Shown here: piece by piece, positions 39,589-51,557 of the stretch
How positions within the stretch are numbered: position 1 is the first letter of the stretch
Layout of the letters: the number at the start of each line of letters is the position of its first letter
The notes under the pieces: generated by a model
The model's database searches: none
Told to the model about the DNA's origin: nothing
What the model saw: the letters and a program-made list of their open reading frames with translations, nothing else
DNA from: Campylobacter lari
Lineage (GTDB): Bacteria; Campylobacterota; Campylobacteria; Campylobacterales; Campylobacteraceae
NCBI RefSeq assembly: GCF_900638335.1
Contig: NZ_LR134508.1
Coordinates: forward strand, 868,001-932,000
DNA length: 64,000 nt
Reading direction: 5' to 3'
Position numbers and translations under genes: made by a program

Positions 39589-39625
39589 GCCTAGCGCTTA
39601 TTTATCTCTTATATATCTTTTGTTT
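39575..39625 (+). terminator. Intrinsic terminator of rpsO
   Basis: A perfect 16-bp stem (39575-39590 and 39596-39611) with a 5-nt loop, followed by a T-rich stretch. The left arm contains the last four codons and stop of rpsO. The remaining gap to 39777 is AT-rich with a lone 13-bp palindrome (39687-39699). Confidence 0.85.
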
Positions 39626-39686
39626 TATTTATTTACTACTATTTTAATTTAAGCTTTCAAAATTTTGATACTTTATTCACAAGAGT

Positions 39687-39699
39687 TTCACAGTGTGAA
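39687..39699. other. Orphan palindrome TTCACA-G-TGTGAA
   Basis: A perfect 6-1-6 palindrome in the 166-bp gap between the rpsO terminator and the end of the RNA methyltransferase gene. It resembles CRP-type half sites but no promoter pointing to a gene is nearby. Function unclear. Confidence 0.25.
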
Positions 39700-39777
39700 T
39701 TTAGCATCTAAGCACCTAAAAATAGTACTTTAAGTTTTATAAATAAAAATATTTTTCACATTTAAATTTATTGATTT

Positions 39778-40671
39778 TTAATGTTTTTTCACTTTTGCTA
39801 TAAAAAACCCATCCGCGTAGTCATCTGGCAAAACTCTTTTGGCAAATGATAAATCAAATTCATCACTCTTTGCACATATAAAATTAACATTAGACAAATT
39901 AAAATCAAGTAATTCTAAATTAAATTTTTCATTTCTTAATGCATTTTCTAAAACTGCTTCATTTTCTTCTCTTAAAAATGTACAAGTACTATACACTAAT
40001 TCTCCACCATGTTTTAAAGCTAGCAATGCTGAGTGTAAAAGTTTTTTTTGTAAATTTGCAATTTGCTTAATTTCTTTTGTATTTTTTTGTATTTCAAAAC
40101 CCATTTTTGCAAAAGTTGAGCAAGGCGCATCAAGTAAAATTTTATCAAATTTCAAAGGACAAGCCTTGCCTATAGTGCGTGCATCTTTTAAAAAGCATTT
40201 TACAATTTTAACTTGATAATTTTCCATAGTAGCTTTTAATGTAAAAAAGCGTGTTTTGGATAATTCACAACTTGCCAAATAACCTTCATTTTGCATAAAA
40301 TTAGCCAAATTTAGGCTTTTACCACCAGGAGCTGCACACATATCTAATACATTCTCACCAGCCTTAACACCTAAAGTTTTAGCGCATAAATACGAAGAAT
40401 AATTTTGTATATAAAACTTACCCTCATTAAAAGCTTTCATTGAGCTTAGTTTGCTTTTGAAGATACTTGGAATTTTATAACAATTCAGATCAATTTTTTC
40501 AAATTCTATATTTTCATTATTTAAAATTTCTTCTAATTCATCATTATCAATAAGCAAGGAATTTCTAAAAATATTAATATATTTTTCTTGATTAAAACTT
40601 TGAAGGATTTGTTCTTTTTGCTCTTTTGTATAAATTTCATCTAAAGCTGTATTTAAATCAAGCAAGGCCAT
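39778..40671 (-). CDS. RsmB/NOP-family rRNA cytosine methyltransferase
   Basis: 297 residues with [13 protein letters not shown] (SAM site), [11 protein letters not shown] and YSTCTF, the two catalytic cysteines of RNA m5C methyltransferases. Shorter than E. coli RsmB (429), lacking the NusB-like N-terminal domain. Likely target is 16S rRNA; exact position unknown. Overlaps ruvX by 14 bases at the end of the ilvC-deacetylase-dprA-ruvX run. Confidence 0.88.
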   Translation of the reverse strand: MALLDLNTALDEIYTKEQKEQILQSFNQEKYINIFRNSLLIDNDELEEILNNENIEFEKIDLNCYKIPSIFKSKLSSMKAFNEGKFYIQNYSSYLCAKTLGVKAGENVLDMCAAPGGKSLNLANFMQNEGYLASCELSKTRFFTLKATMENYQVKIVKCFLKDARTIGKACPLKFDKILLDAPCSTFAKMGFEIQKNTKEIKQIANLQKKLLHSALLALKHGGELVYSTCTFLREENEAVLENALRNEKFNLELLDFNLSNVNFICAKSDEFDLSFAKRVLPDDYADGFFIAKVKKH

Positions 40672-41044
40672 AAAAATCCTTTAAAAACAAATACGCAGCT
40701 AAAGAATCAAGCTTGCCATCTTTTTTCTTTAAATTCACCATGCCAAGTTCTTGTGCATTTTTAGAACTAAAACTCTCATCGACAAAAAAAACTTCTTTGT
40801 CAAAATCAAGTAAAGATATGAAATGTTCTACCCTTTTTCGCATTTCATCCTCACTAGATCCACCTAAAGGAACTCCTACTACTAAAGTATTGATATCATA
40901 CTCTTTGATGTATTTTTTTACTTCATTTGCTGCTTGATTACGATTTTTTCTAATAATAGCTTCAAGTGGCATAGCTATACTTTTATTAATACACAAAGCA
41001 ACACCAATGCGTTTTAAACCTATATCTAATGCTAAAGTTTTCAT
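40658..41044 (-). CDS. ruvX: RuvX/YqgF RNase H-fold nuclease
   Basis: 128 residues from the ATG at 41042-41044, which overlaps the dprA stop as ATGA; a TTG two codons upstream is possible but poorer. Conserved blocks are [24 protein letters not shown] and [12 protein letters not shown], holding the acidic active site. The family takes part in pre-16S rRNA 5'-end maturation and was earlier proposed as a Holliday-junction resolvase. Confidence 0.93.
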   Translation of the reverse strand: MKTLALDIGLKRIGVALCINKSIAMPLEAIIRKNRNQAANEVKKYIKEYDINTLVVGVPLGGSSEDEMRKRVEHFISLLDFDKEVFFVDESFSSKNAQELGMVNLKKKDGKLDSLAAYLFLKDFYGLA

Positions 41045-41794
41045 AAACAAGCTCTTATTTTCACTCCAGATATTTCTACCAAACCCTCAAGTTCATATTC
41101 ATAAACTCTATCACCAAATTTTTTTAAAACTTTTTCTAAATCATCTTCATGTTTTAAAAAACTTAATAAATCATCACAACCTTCCTCACAATGAAGCCCT
41201 CCAAACATTTTTACAAATTCATCAAAATCATGAATTAAATTTGCCTTTTTTGTTGCTAAAAGCAAATTTGTTCCTTCGCTTTCATTTTTCCTATGAGGTA
41301 ATACATATATAGGTTTATTCATACCTAAAGCAAGTCTTGCACTTTGCATAGAACCACTTTTTAAATCAGCTTGTGCTATTATAACAACCTCACTTAAAGC
41401 TATAACAAGTCTATTTCTTAATAAAAAATCATAGGGTTTTGCCTTATAATTTCCTTCATTTTCACTTAAAGCCAAAGCATTTTCATAAATATTTAAAATT
41501 TCATTTGTGTTTGCTTTTGGATAAATCTCATCAAGCCCATTAGCAAATATAGCTATGGTTTGAGGATAGGCTATTTTAGCTGCTTGGATATCCACCCCTA
41601 AAGCCCCGCCACTTACTACACAAACCTTAGCTTTTTTTAACAAAGTCACTAATTCAACAAGACAATTTTTAGTATAAACACTCATTTTTCTAGAACCTAT
41701 AATAGCCACTTTTCTAGCATTTAAAAGCTCTAAATTGCCTTTATAATAAATCTTTGAAGGCGGATTTAAAAGATTTTTAAAATCTTCAATATTC

Positions 41795-41808
<14 letters not shown>
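41041..41808 (-). CDS. dprA: DNA processing protein DprA
   Basis: 255 residues, consisting almost only of the Rossmann-like core: [29 protein letters not shown] and [17 protein letters not shown]. DprA binds incoming single-stranded DNA and loads RecA during natural transformation; the N-terminal SAM-like domain of longer homologues is absent. Campylobacter is naturally competent, and ctsT is in the same window. Overlaps the deacetylase gene by 14 bases. Confidence 0.93.
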
Positions 41809-43895
<2,087 letters not shown>

Positions 43896-43993
43896 CTAAA
43901 ATTAAAATTAAAGCAAAGATTATAACTAAAAAATATAAATTTAATCCTTTTATGATAAAATTTAAGTTTTGAAAAATTACTATAAAGAGTCTT

Positions 43994-45934
43994 ATGAAAG
44001 AATTATTTAATCAACTAAGTTATGGTCTAAATGCCAATGAAATTACCAATAAAAACAAGCAAATCATTAGAGAATTATTAACTTGTGATATTATTAAATT
44101 TTATAAAAATAAATACTATTTAAAAGATGGCTTTACTTTTGGTAAGATTGATATTTCTGTTAATGGAACAGGATTTTTAGAAAGTTTTGATCCTGCTTTT
44201 AAGCGTGATTTACTCATAGAAAATAAAAATTTAAAAGGAGCAAATTATGCTGATATAGTTGTGGCAAAATTACTCCCTCTTAAAAAAAAGCGCCCAAGCG
44301 CTAAAGTTATTTTAATACTTAAAAGAGCCCACGAAACTTCTTTGGTTATGACTAAAAAATACGGAGAAGCAGTCCTTGGAGTAAATATTCAAACAGGACT
44401 TACATGTGTCTTAAAAGCCTCTCAAAAATCTTTAAAAGCTCTGCCTTTAGGAACTATTTTAAAAATAGAAAATCATGATAATAATATCACTGAAGTGATA
44501 GGGCATATTGATGATGATTTTGTAGATGAAAAAATTTCCTTAGCACTTTTTAATAAAAATGCAATTTTTGATAATTTATGTGAAAATGAAGCAAAAGCCT
44601 ATGGAGATAAAGTTGATGCAAGTATGTATCCATCAAGAAAAGATCTTAGAAATTTAAATTTTTGCACCATTGATCCAATTGATGCAAAAGATTTTGATGA
44701 TGCAATTTATTATGATAAAAATGAGCATGCTATTTATGTAGCTATAGCTGATGTAAGCGCTTATGTGCATGCTTATAGTGCTATTGATAAAGAAGCAAGA
44801 TCAAGGGGTTTTTCGATTTATTTTCCTCATATTGCTATACCTATGCTACCAAGAGCTTTGAGTGAAAATATTTGCTCACTAAAACCTAATGAAGATAGGT
44901 TGGCATTTTGTTTTAAAATAAGTTTAGATCAAAATAATGAAGTGGTTAAAGAGGAGCTTTTTGAGGCTATTATTAACTCAAAACGCCGTTTTAATTATGA
45001 TGAAGTTGATGAGTATTTACAAACACAAGAAGATTTAGGCGCAATCAATTGGCTTTATGAGGTTTTTAAAATCACTCAAAATTTACGAAAAAAACGATTA
45101 AAAAATGCTTGTGAGTTTAAAACCCAAGAGCTAAGAATGACTTTAGATGAAAATAATAAACTCATAAAAACACGCCTTGAAAATGACACAGCCTCGCATA
45201 ATTTAATCGAAGATTGCATGCTTTTAGCTAATAAAGCTGCAGCAAAACTCATTGATATAGGAGTTTTTAGAAATCACTTAAGTCCTGATTATAAAAAAAT
45301 AGATCAATTACTAGCTGATCTTTCAACACTTAGTATAGATATTAATCCTAAAAATAATGTCATAGAATTATTTAAAGACATTCAAGTCTTAGCAAATGAG
45401 CTAAATATAAGAGAAGAAGTAGATAAACTCATCATCAAAGCACAAAAAAAGGCAGAATATTCTAGTGAAAATGCGGGACATTTTGGCTTAGGTTTTGATA
45501 AATATACCCACTTTACAAGCCCTATTAGAAGATATTCTGATCTTATTTTGCATAGACTTTTAAAGGCTAAAATCAACAATGATGAAAAAATGTTTAATTA
45601 TTTACTTTTAAATATACAAAGTACTTGTGAGGAATTAAGCTTACTAGAAAGAGAAGCAGATAAAGTTGCTTGGCATTTCATGGATAGAAAATTTGCAAGA
45701 TGGGCAAAAGAAAATATAGGAAAAAGATTTAAAGCTTTGGTGGTAGAAAACCAAAGTTCATTACAAGTAAAATTAAATGATGATATTAAAGGAGCTTTGA
45801 TTACTATCATAGGTTCAAGGGCAAATTTATTAGAAAATGTGGAAATAGAAATCACTGAAGTAGATATTGTTAGTGCTAAAATTTTTGGCAAAATCACCAA
45901 GCATTTTAGTTTAGAAAGAAACCAAAATGTATAA
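43994..45934 (+). CDS. rnr: Ribonuclease R (VacB/RNB family)
   Basis: 646 residues, shorter than E. coli RNase R (813). The RNB catalytic domain shows CTIDPIDAKDFDDAIY (about 227-242) with the metal-binding aspartates, YADVSAYV and FTSPIRRYSDLILHRLL near 505; an S1-like region (about 570-640) ends the chain. It degrades structured RNA 3' to 5'. Overlaps holA by eight bases. Confidence 0.95.
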   Translation: MKELFNQLSYGLNANEITNKNKQIIRELLTCDIIKFYKNKYYLKDGFTFGKIDISVNGTGFLESFDPAFKRDLLIENKNLKGANYADIVVAKLLPLKKKRPSAKVILILKRAHETSLVMTKKYGEAVLGVNIQTGLTCVLKASQKSLKALPLGTILKIENHDNNITEVIGHIDDDFVDEKISLALFNKNAIFDNLCENEAKAYGDKVDASMYPSRKDLRNLNFCTIDPIDAKDFDDAIYYDKNEHAIYVAIADVSAYVHAYSAIDKEARSRGFSIYFPHIAIPMLPRALSENICSLKPNEDRLAFCFKISLDQNNEVVKEELFEAIINSKRRFNYDEVDEYLQTQEDLGAINWLYEVFKITQNLRKKRLKNACEFKTQELRMTLDENNKLIKTRLENDTASHNLIEDCMLLANKAAAKLIDIGVFRNHLSPDYKKIDQLLADLSTLSIDINPKNNVIELFKDIQVLANELNIREEVDKLIIKAQKKAEYSSENAGHFGLGFDKYTHFTSPIRRYSDLILHRLLKAKINNDEKMFNYLLLNIQSTCEELSLLEREADKVAWHFMDRKFARWAKENIGKRFKALVVENQSSLQVKLNDDIKGALITIIGSRANLLENVEIEITEVDIVSAKIFGKITKHFSLERNQNV

Positions 45935-46892
45935 AAATCAACTCCAAAGCTTACTTAATAGTAATAGTTTTCCTAATTTTTTCTTACTTTATGGAGCAGA
46001 TAATTTCCAAATAGAGCTTTATGCTAAATTTATTAAAGATAAATACTCTTTTGATGAGAGTTTAAGATTTTATTTTGAAGAATATGATTTTAAGCAAGCT
46101 TATGATTATTTATCTAGTGCTTCTTTATTTAGCGAGAGAAAACTACTAGAAATCAAAACTCAAAAGAAAATCCCAAGTAAAGAACTCAAGCAACTTTTAC
46201 AACTTTGCCAAAATTCGCAAGATAACTATTTTTTACTTGAAATTTATGATGAAGGCTCCAAGCAAAGTGAAGCGGAGAAAATTTTTGCTAATAATTTTTG
46301 TAGATTTTATAAAGTAAATTCAGCTAAAGAAGGTATGGAATTATTAGCTTTAAAAGCTAAAGAGTTAAATATTAACATCACTCAAAATGCCCTTTATGCT
46401 CTTTTTTATAATTTTAATGAAAATTTATATTTAGCAGCTAATGAGTTAAATAAATTTAATGGTTTAAATATCGATGAAAAAATCATTCAAGAGCATTGTT
46501 ATAGCTTAAGTACCATTAGTTTTGAAAGTTTTTTTGATAAACTGATGCAAAAACAAGATTTAAGAAATGAACTTGAAAATATTTTAGAAAATTATAATGA
46601 AATAGCACTGATTAACGCCTTATATGCAAATTTTTCTAGACTTTTTAAAATTGCATTACATGTTAAAATTTATGGAAATTTAGATTTAAAAGAAATTTTA
46701 GGCTATGCTCCGCCTATTTCTGTGGCACAAAATCTTCAAAAACAAGCTCTTACGATCAAAATATCACAATATAAAAATATCTTTTTAATACTTTGTAATT
46801 GCGAATATGAATTAAAAAAGAATTCTAAAATAGAAAAAAAAGAATTTTTAATCGCAACACTTTTACAACTTAGCTCCATATTGAAAAGTTAA
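45927..46892 (+). CDS. holA: DNA polymerase III delta subunit-like protein
   Basis: 321 residues, the size of HolA, which opens the sliding clamp in the replicase clamp loader. Sequence is diverged: FFLLYGADNFQIELYAKFI at the N-terminus matches the delta family start (LYGxDxF), and the C-terminal helical collar region is recognisable only in outline. C. jejuni carries a holA-like gene after rnr. Assignment rests on the N-terminal motif and synteny. Confidence 0.8.
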   Translation: MYKNQLQSLLNSNSFPNFFLLYGADNFQIELYAKFIKDKYSFDESLRFYFEEYDFKQAYDYLSSASLFSERKLLEIKTQKKIPSKELKQLLQLCQNSQDNYFLLEIYDEGSKQSEAEKIFANNFCRFYKVNSAKEGMELLALKAKELNINITQNALYALFYNFNENLYLAANELNKFNGLNIDEKIIQEHCYSLSTISFESFFDKLMQKQDLRNELENILENYNEIALINALYANFSRLFKIALHVKIYGNLDLKEILGYAPPISVAQNLQKQALTIKISQYKNIFLILCNCEYELKKNSKIEKKEFLIATLLQLSSILKS

Positions 46893-46919
46893 ATTAAGAA
46901 AACTTATGGTAAAATAAAA

Positions 46920-46960
46920 TTTGCATTTTATGCAAAATCCTTGCCTAAAAAATTTTAGGC
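46920..46960 (+). promoter_or_regulatory. Two leader hairpins before rpsF
   Basis: TTTGCAT/ATGCAAA (46920-46926, 46930-46936) and GCCTAAAA/TTTTAGGC (46943-46950, 46953-46960) form two consecutive stems in the short gap before the rpsF ribosome site (AAGGAG, 46972-46977). The second is followed by TTTAT and could act as a weak attenuator. The CCG motif of the known S6:S18 leader is not seen. Confidence 0.35.
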
Positions 46961-46984
46961 TTTATATCCATAAGGAGAAATTAA

Positions 46985-47359
46985 ATGAGACATTATGAAG
47001 TTTTATTCATATTAAAACCAACACTTACAGAAGAAGAAGTAAGTGCTAAGTTGGAATTCGTAAAAGAAGTCCTTACAAAAAATGGCGCAGAAATTGAAAG
47101 CGTGGTTCCAATGGGAACAAGAAAACTTGCGTACAAAATTAAAAAATACGAAAGAGGAACTTATTTTGTGATTTATTTCAAGGCTCCTACAAATTTAATT
47201 GCAGAGCTTGAAAGGGTATTAAGAATCACTGAAGAAGTAATTAGATTTTTAATCGTAAAATATGAAAATAAAAAAGAAATTGCAGCTTGGGAAAAACTAA
47301 GCAAAGGTGTCAAACAAAATAAAAAAGAAATCAAAGCTAGTGAAAATACAGAAGGCTAA
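46985..47359 (+). CDS. rpsF: 30S ribosomal protein S6
   Basis: 124 residues. [19 protein letters not shown] and [23 protein letters not shown] are the S6 signatures; a Lys-rich tail extends it beyond the bacterial minimum. Pairs with S18 on the small subunit. First of three genes rpsF-ssb-rpsR, a very widely conserved order. Confidence 0.98.
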   Translation: MRHYEVLFILKPTLTEEEVSAKLEFVKEVLTKNGAEIESVVPMGTRKLAYKIKKYERGTYFVIYFKAPTNLIAELERVLRITEEVIRFLIVKYENKKEIAAWEKLSKGVKQNKKEIKASENTEG

Positions 47360-47362
47360 TTA

Positions 47363-47890
47363 ATGTTTAATAAAGTCGTTTTAGTAGGGAATCTTACAAG
47401 GGATATAGAGATGCGTTATGCTCCATCAGGTAGCGCAATAGGCTCTTCTGCTATAGCTGTAACAAGAAGATTTAATACAAATACAGGAGAAAAAAGAGAA
47501 GAAACCTGCTTTATCGACATTAGTTTTTTTGGTAGAACAGCAGAGATTGCTAATCAATATCTTAACAAAGGTAGTAAAGTTTTAATTGAAGGTCGTTTGA
47601 GATTTGAGCAATGGAGCGATCAAAATGGACAAAATAGATCAAAGCACAGTATTCAAGTTGAGAATTTAGAAATGCTAGGTTCAACTGTACAAAATAACCA
47701 ACAAAACAATTTTGACAATCAAAATTATGGTTATAATCAAAATTTTAATCAACAACAAAGCTTTGATCCTTATGCTCAAGTACAAACCAAAACAAACCCA
47801 TCTAATACTTATCAAAATCCTCAAAAAGAACCCCCTATGAAGGAAATTGATATTGATAAATATGATGATGACACAGAATTACCATTTTAA
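47363..47890 (+). CDS. ssb: Single-stranded DNA-binding protein
   Basis: 175 residues. The OB fold covers about 1-110 ([44 protein letters not shown]). A flexible Asn/Gln-rich linker follows and the chain ends in the acidic DDTELPF tip that recruits repair and replication proteins. Needed for replication and competence. Between rpsF and rpsR with gaps of 3 and 11 bp. Confidence 0.98.
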   Translation: MFNKVVLVGNLTRDIEMRYAPSGSAIGSSAIAVTRRFNTNTGEKREETCFIDISFFGRTAEIANQYLNKGSKVLIEGRLRFEQWSDQNGQNRSKHSIQVENLEMLGSTVQNNQQNNFDNQNYGYNQNFNQQQSFDPYAQVQTKTNPSNTYQNPQKEPPMKEIDIDKYDDDTELPF

Positions 47891-47901
47891 AGGAAAAAAT
47901 C

Positions 47902-48162
47902 ATGGCAGAAAAAAGAAAATATTCACGTAAATATTGCAAATATACTGAAGCTAAAGTTGATTTCATCGACTATAAAGACACAGCATTGTTAAAACATGCT
48001 TTATCAGAAAGATTTAAAATCATGCCACGCCGTTTAACAGGTACTAGCAAAAAACACCAAGAAATGGTTGAAGTTGCTATTAAACGCGCAAGACATGTAG
48101 CACTTATCCCTTACATCGTAGATAGAAAAGAAGTTGTTACTAATCCTTTTGAAGGACTATAA
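47902..48162 (+). CDS. rpsR: 30S ribosomal protein S18
   Basis: 86 residues with the S18 pattern [17 protein letters not shown] and [29 protein letters not shown]. Last of the rpsF-ssb-rpsR unit; strong AAAGGA site before the ATG. Confidence 0.98.
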   Translation: MAEKRKYSRKYCKYTEAKVDFIDYKDTALLKHALSERFKIMPRRLTGTSKKHQEMVEVAIKRARHVALIPYIVDRKEVVTNPFEGL

Positions 48163-48171
48163 TTAAATCAA

Positions 48172-48193
48172 TCCCAAGCTTTTTAGCTTGGGA
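48172..48193 (+). terminator. Hairpin after rpsR, weak terminator
   Basis: A 9-bp stem TCCCAAGCT/AGCTTGGGA (48172-48180, 48185-48193) with a TTTT loop follows rpsR. No U tract follows, and the AAAGG site of the next gene comes directly after it, so partial read-through into the marC-like gene is likely. Confidence 0.45.
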
Positions 48194-48210
48194 AAATAAA
48201 AGGTTGTTTT

Positions 48211-48852
48211 ATGTTTTCAGATATAGAATCTGAAATTTATATTATCTTACTTGCTTCTGTTACCATTATAGCAGTTTTAAATCCTTTTGGAAATCTTCCT
48301 CAATTTCTCGCAATGACTGAGGGCTTAGATGCCGATACAAGAAAAAAACTTTTTAGAAATATCATTTATACTGCATTTTGTATTGTTTTAGTTTTTTTAC
48401 TTTCTGGACCATTTATCATGAAATATTTATTTAAAATAGATATTAATGATTTAAGAGTTGCAGGTGGTTTGATTTTAATCATCATGAGCACTAAAAACTT
48501 ACTTTTTACTCCATCAAGTTCTCAATTTCAACATTATCAAGGATTAAGCCATAAAGAATTATTGAAAAAAAGTATAGTGCCAATGGCATTTCCTATGCTA
48601 GTAGGTCCTGGGACACTTTCTACTATAGTGGTTATTTCAGAAGATCAAAATTTAGCTATAGCTATAGCTTCTGTATTGCTTACCTTTGCTTTTATTTTTG
48701 CTTTATTCCACTTTTCAGCTACTATTGAAAAAGTCATAGGAAAGCTTGTGCTTTATGTTTTTTCACGTATTGCTTTAGTTTTTATTATGGCTATGGGAGT
48801 AAAAATGATAGCTATTGGAATTCAAACTTACATTCAATCCAATTTAGGATAA
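48211..48852 (+). CDS. MarC/YchE-family membrane protein
   Basis: 213 residues with six hydrophobic segments; NPFGNLPQFLAMTEG near 22 and AFPMLVGPGTLSTIV near 128 are the MarC-family repeats. The family (named after the E. coli multiple-antibiotic-resistance locus, though not itself shown to confer resistance) includes an amino-acid transporter in Thermococcus. Function here unknown. Its end overlaps the convergent pilin-like gene by 19 bases. Confidence 0.88.
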   Translation: MFSDIESEIYIILLASVTIIAVLNPFGNLPQFLAMTEGLDADTRKKLFRNIIYTAFCIVLVFLLSGPFIMKYLFKIDINDLRVAGGLILIIMSTKNLLFTPSSSQFQHYQGLSHKELLKKSIVPMAFPMLVGPGTLSTIVVISEDQNLAIAIASVLLTFAFIFALFHFSATIEKVIGKLVLYVFSRIALVFIMAMGVKMIAIGIQTYIQSNLG

Positions 48853-49256
48853 ACAAAAAAACTTTTTTGTAAAAACACTTCTTCATTTACCGCTTTATTA
48901 CCATTTAGCAACACACTAATATTTACGGCTACAATACTTTTTGCATTAGCATTATTTGCTATCAATTTATATCCTTTACACTCACCCAAAGGATAAGCAT
49001 AATCAATTCGTATTTTTATATTATTATATTCAAAATTATATTCATTTAAGCATTCCTTACCCTCCAAATAGGCTTGATATAAAAAATATTTAGAAAGCTC
49101 TTTTGCATCATGAAGTAAAATCTTTCCTTGAGTATAAAGAGTTAAATCTTTCATAATTCTTGGAGAATATGAAGAAATTTTTATTACAAATACCATAACA
49201 AAAGAGATAAATAAAATAAAAGATATTGTATAAACCATAGCAAAAGATTTTTTCAT
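48834..49256 (-). CDS. Pilin-like membrane-anchored protein, third gene of the transformation cluster
   Basis: 140 residues from the ATG at 49254-49256, which overlaps the preceding stop as ATGA; a GTG four codons upstream is less likely. A single N-terminal hydrophobic helix begins right after MKKSFAMVY, like minor pseudopilins that lack the Glu5, followed by a globular domain with two cysteines (about 68 and 89). With the two upstream genes it forms a pseudopilin-type cluster. Role in DNA uptake is inferred from position. Confidence 0.72.
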   Translation of the reverse strand: MKKSFAMVYTISFILFISFVMVFVIKISSYSPRIMKDLTLYTQGKILLHDAKELSKYFLYQAYLEGKECLNEYNFEYNNIKIRIDYAYPLGECKGYKLIANNANAKSIVAVNISVLLNGNKAVNEEVFLQKSFFVYPKLD

Positions 49257-49981
49257 AAAAACATCCACTTAGATAAGCATTCATTTTGACTTTTATCACA
49301 TATTAAAACTTTTAGCGCCTTATCATCTTGTTTGAAAATAAGCTTTGAAATATTTTGAGCTAATAAAAAAGATCGTTTGTTATAATTTAAATCATCTATT
49401 TGCATATAAATATTTTCATTTTCTAAATATACTCTAACATAAGCATATAAAATAGTATAAAATCCACCAAATTTCTCATTAAGAAAATGGATTTTCTCCC
49501 TATCATTCACTAATGCTTTATAAATTTTTGAATTTTTTATATCATAAAAATACATATAATCATTAGCATATATTTTTAACTTTTTTTCTCTATGCATATC
49601 TTTATAATTACTTAAAATTCCTTTGGAAATTCCATTTTCTATAAAATGCAAATTGCTTTTTGGACTAAAAAAACTTTCATTGTTTTCTAAAATAATGCCA
49701 CTAAAGTTTAATTTTTCCAATGATAAATCATAAAAAATATCATCATTTGCACTCATGTAGCACTCAAAAGAACTACTTGTCAATGTCGCATTTAAACAAG
49801 AATGATAAATTTTTTCCATACTAAGCAAAGTTTGGTTTAAATTTAAAAATACTGTGTTGGAATTTTTAATTTTATAACTATGATTATAAAGATGTATGGC
49901 CGGATTGCTTAAGATAGTAATCAATACACCCAAGATAACAATGCTTAGTGCAAGCTCTAATAAACTAAAAGCTTTTTTCAT
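49253..49981 (-). CDS. Prepilin-type N-terminal cleavage protein
   Basis: 242 residues starting MKKAFSLLELALSIVILGVL, a prepilin peptidase site with the conserved Glu at +5 of the mature chain and a long hydrophobic helix. The rest is a globular domain with four cysteines (near 58, 70, 229 and 234). It belongs to the type II secretion/type IV-like pseudopilin class used for DNA uptake. It overlaps the ctsT-like gene by 17 bases. Confidence 0.82.
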   Translation of the reverse strand: MKKAFSLLELALSIVILGVLITILSNPAIHLYNHSYKIKNSNTVFLNLNQTLLSMEKIYHSCLNATLTSSSFECYMSANDDIFYDLSLEKLNFSGIILENNESFFSPKSNLHFIENGISKGILSNYKDMHREKKLKIYANDYMYFYDIKNSKIYKALVNDREKIHFLNEKFGGFYTILYAYVRVYLENENIYMQIDDLNYNKRSFLLAQNISKLIFKQDDKALKVLICDKSQNECLSKWMFL

Positions 49982-50261
49982 CTATAAAAGCTTCTTTGTA
50001 GGATAAATCTTTTATTTTTAAAGATTTAAGTTTAAACTCATCACTGGTGTATTCTAAAAAGTTATAAGTATTTATATTGATTTCTTTTGCCTTATATGAA
50101 GGATTTTGCATAAATAAATCTTTTTCTTCATTAAAAAGGATTTGATTTTGCCATATAACATTTAAAGATTTATTTGCAAATATAATATAGTAAGATCCAA
50201 AAACAAAAGATAAAATTATAATACAAAAAGCAAGCTCTAGGAGACTAAAAGCTTGCTTCAT
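49965..50261 (-). CDS. ctsT: Pseudopilin-like transformation protein CtsT
   Basis: 98 residues starting MKQAFSLLELAFCIIILSFV, again a prepilin-type leader with Glu5. Size, leader and position next to proC match CtsT, a small protein required for natural transformation in C. jejuni (from literature, position from memory). It overlaps proC by four bases, so an amino-acid gene and DNA-uptake genes share one mRNA. Confidence 0.82.
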   Translation of the reverse strand: MKQAFSLLELAFCIIILSFVFGSYYIIFANKSLNVIWQNQILFNEEKDLFMQNPSYKAKEININTYNFLEYTSDEFKLKSLKIKDLSYKEAFIDEKSF

Positions 50262-50986
50262 TTGTTTAAACTTGCATTAAAAGCTTCAAAAAAAGCACCG
50301 CGCAAAGCTCTTTTTTCTAAAGCCTCAACTCCTCTTATAGTTACCCCTGCTGGAGAACAAATTTTTTCTTTAATAATAGCAGGATGTGTATGGTTAAACA
50401 AAGCACTAAAGCTTTCAAAACTTGCACGAGTAAACTCATAACTAAGCTCATTTTTTAAACCATTTTTAACACCTGCATTTGCTAAACTTTCTGCCACCAA
50501 AGCCAAAAACGCAGGAGCACAACCACTTAAAACCATAGCCACATCAAATTCTTTTTCATTTTGCAAACTTATGGCTTTACCAAAAGTATTTAACAAAGAT
50601 AAAATTTCATCTTTATATGAATCATTTTCCATCAAATATGCAGTCGCTGAGGCTTTAAATTCAGCTGCTGTATTTGGCATGATTTTTATATAATTTTGCG
50701 CATCAATACAATGAAGTTGCTCAAAAGTAGTATTTGCTAAAACTGAAATAAGCCATCTTGCCTTGCCTTTTAATTTAACAGCTACTTCTTCTAAAGCATA
50801 AGGTTTAAATGCTAAAATAACATTTTTATCTTCTAAATCAAATTCTTCATAAGATAAAACTTCTAAATTTAAGCTACTAGCTTTTTTTAAATCCCTAGCA
50901 ACAATAACTACTTTATAAGTATCTTTTAAACCTTTAGCTATAGCACTTGCCATAGCGCCATTTCCTAAAATATAAATTTCAGACAT
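50258..50986 (-). CDS. proC: Pyrroline-5-carboxylate reductase
   Basis: 242 residues, slightly shorter than the usual 270. The NAD(P)-binding start is YILGNGAMASAIAKG and the C-terminal helical domain has the ProC signature around SPAGVTIRGVEALEKRALRGAF. Last step of proline synthesis. Start immediately follows the fliW stop (one-base overlap). Confidence 0.93.
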   Translation of the reverse strand: MSEIYILGNGAMASAIAKGLKDTYKVVIVARDLKKASSLNLEVLSYEEFDLEDKNVILAFKPYALEEVAVKLKGKARWLISVLANTTFEQLHCIDAQNYIKIMPNTAAEFKASATAYLMENDSYKDEILSLLNTFGKAISLQNEKEFDVAMVLSGCAPAFLALVAESLANAGVKNGLKNELSYEFTRASFESFSALFNHTHPAIIKEKICSPAGVTIRGVEALEKRALRGAFFEAFNASLNK

Positions 50987-51381
50987 TATTTTGTTTGTTT
51001 AATAAAAGCTGAAATCTTTTCAGATTGAAAATAATTAGGATATTTGCTTGTATCTAAAATCACTTGCACTAAAGAATTATTATCATAATTCATCACAACA
51101 GGTGCTAAAAAATTAACCGTAGATTCTTCTAACGGCTCATTAATAGCCACTATAACAAATACACCAAAATTAGTTTGTTCATTTAAAGCTAATAATTCTT
51201 GATAATAATCAGGTACTTCAAAATCATAATCAGGACGGATCATATAAGGATCAATCATCACAAAAGAAAAATCTTTACCATCAAGGCTTTTAAGTCTATA
51301 AAAAACCTCGTCTATTTTATAAAAATTCATATTTTTGGTATCTTCAAAACCCAAAATAGGACATTTAACTTCTAAGTTCAT
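50986..51381 (-). CDS. fliW: Flagellar assembly factor FliW
   Basis: 131 residues, normal length. Starts [22 protein letters not shown] and contains the FliW core [19 protein letters not shown] and [12 protein letters not shown]. FliW binds CsrA and flagellin, so that free flagellin releases CsrA to repress flagellin mRNA. First gene of fliW-proC-ctsT-pilin-like-pilin-like; divergent from bamD across 176 bp. Confidence 0.95.
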   Translation of the reverse strand: MNLEVKCPILGFEDTKNMNFYKIDEVFYRLKSLDGKDFSFVMIDPYMIRPDYDFEVPDYYQELLALNEQTNFGVFVIVAINEPLEESTVNFLAPVVMNYDNNSLVQVILDTSKYPNYFQSEKISAFIKQTK

Positions 51382-51557
51382 TTTGCCTCCTAAAATCTAT
51401 TGACTAAGAAATTACAACTCATAAAGCAATTTTAGTTCCAACTTTTTAAATTACACTAATTAAAACTTTTTGATTATAATTTTAATTTAAAAATTAACAT
51501 TTTCATAAACATAAAAACACTATAATTATAAACTATATAAATTTATAAGGTAACATC

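Noticed and set aside
48172-48193. Strong terminator after rpsR
   Set aside because: The stem is good but no U run follows and the next ribosome site begins at once; kept only as a weak terminator.
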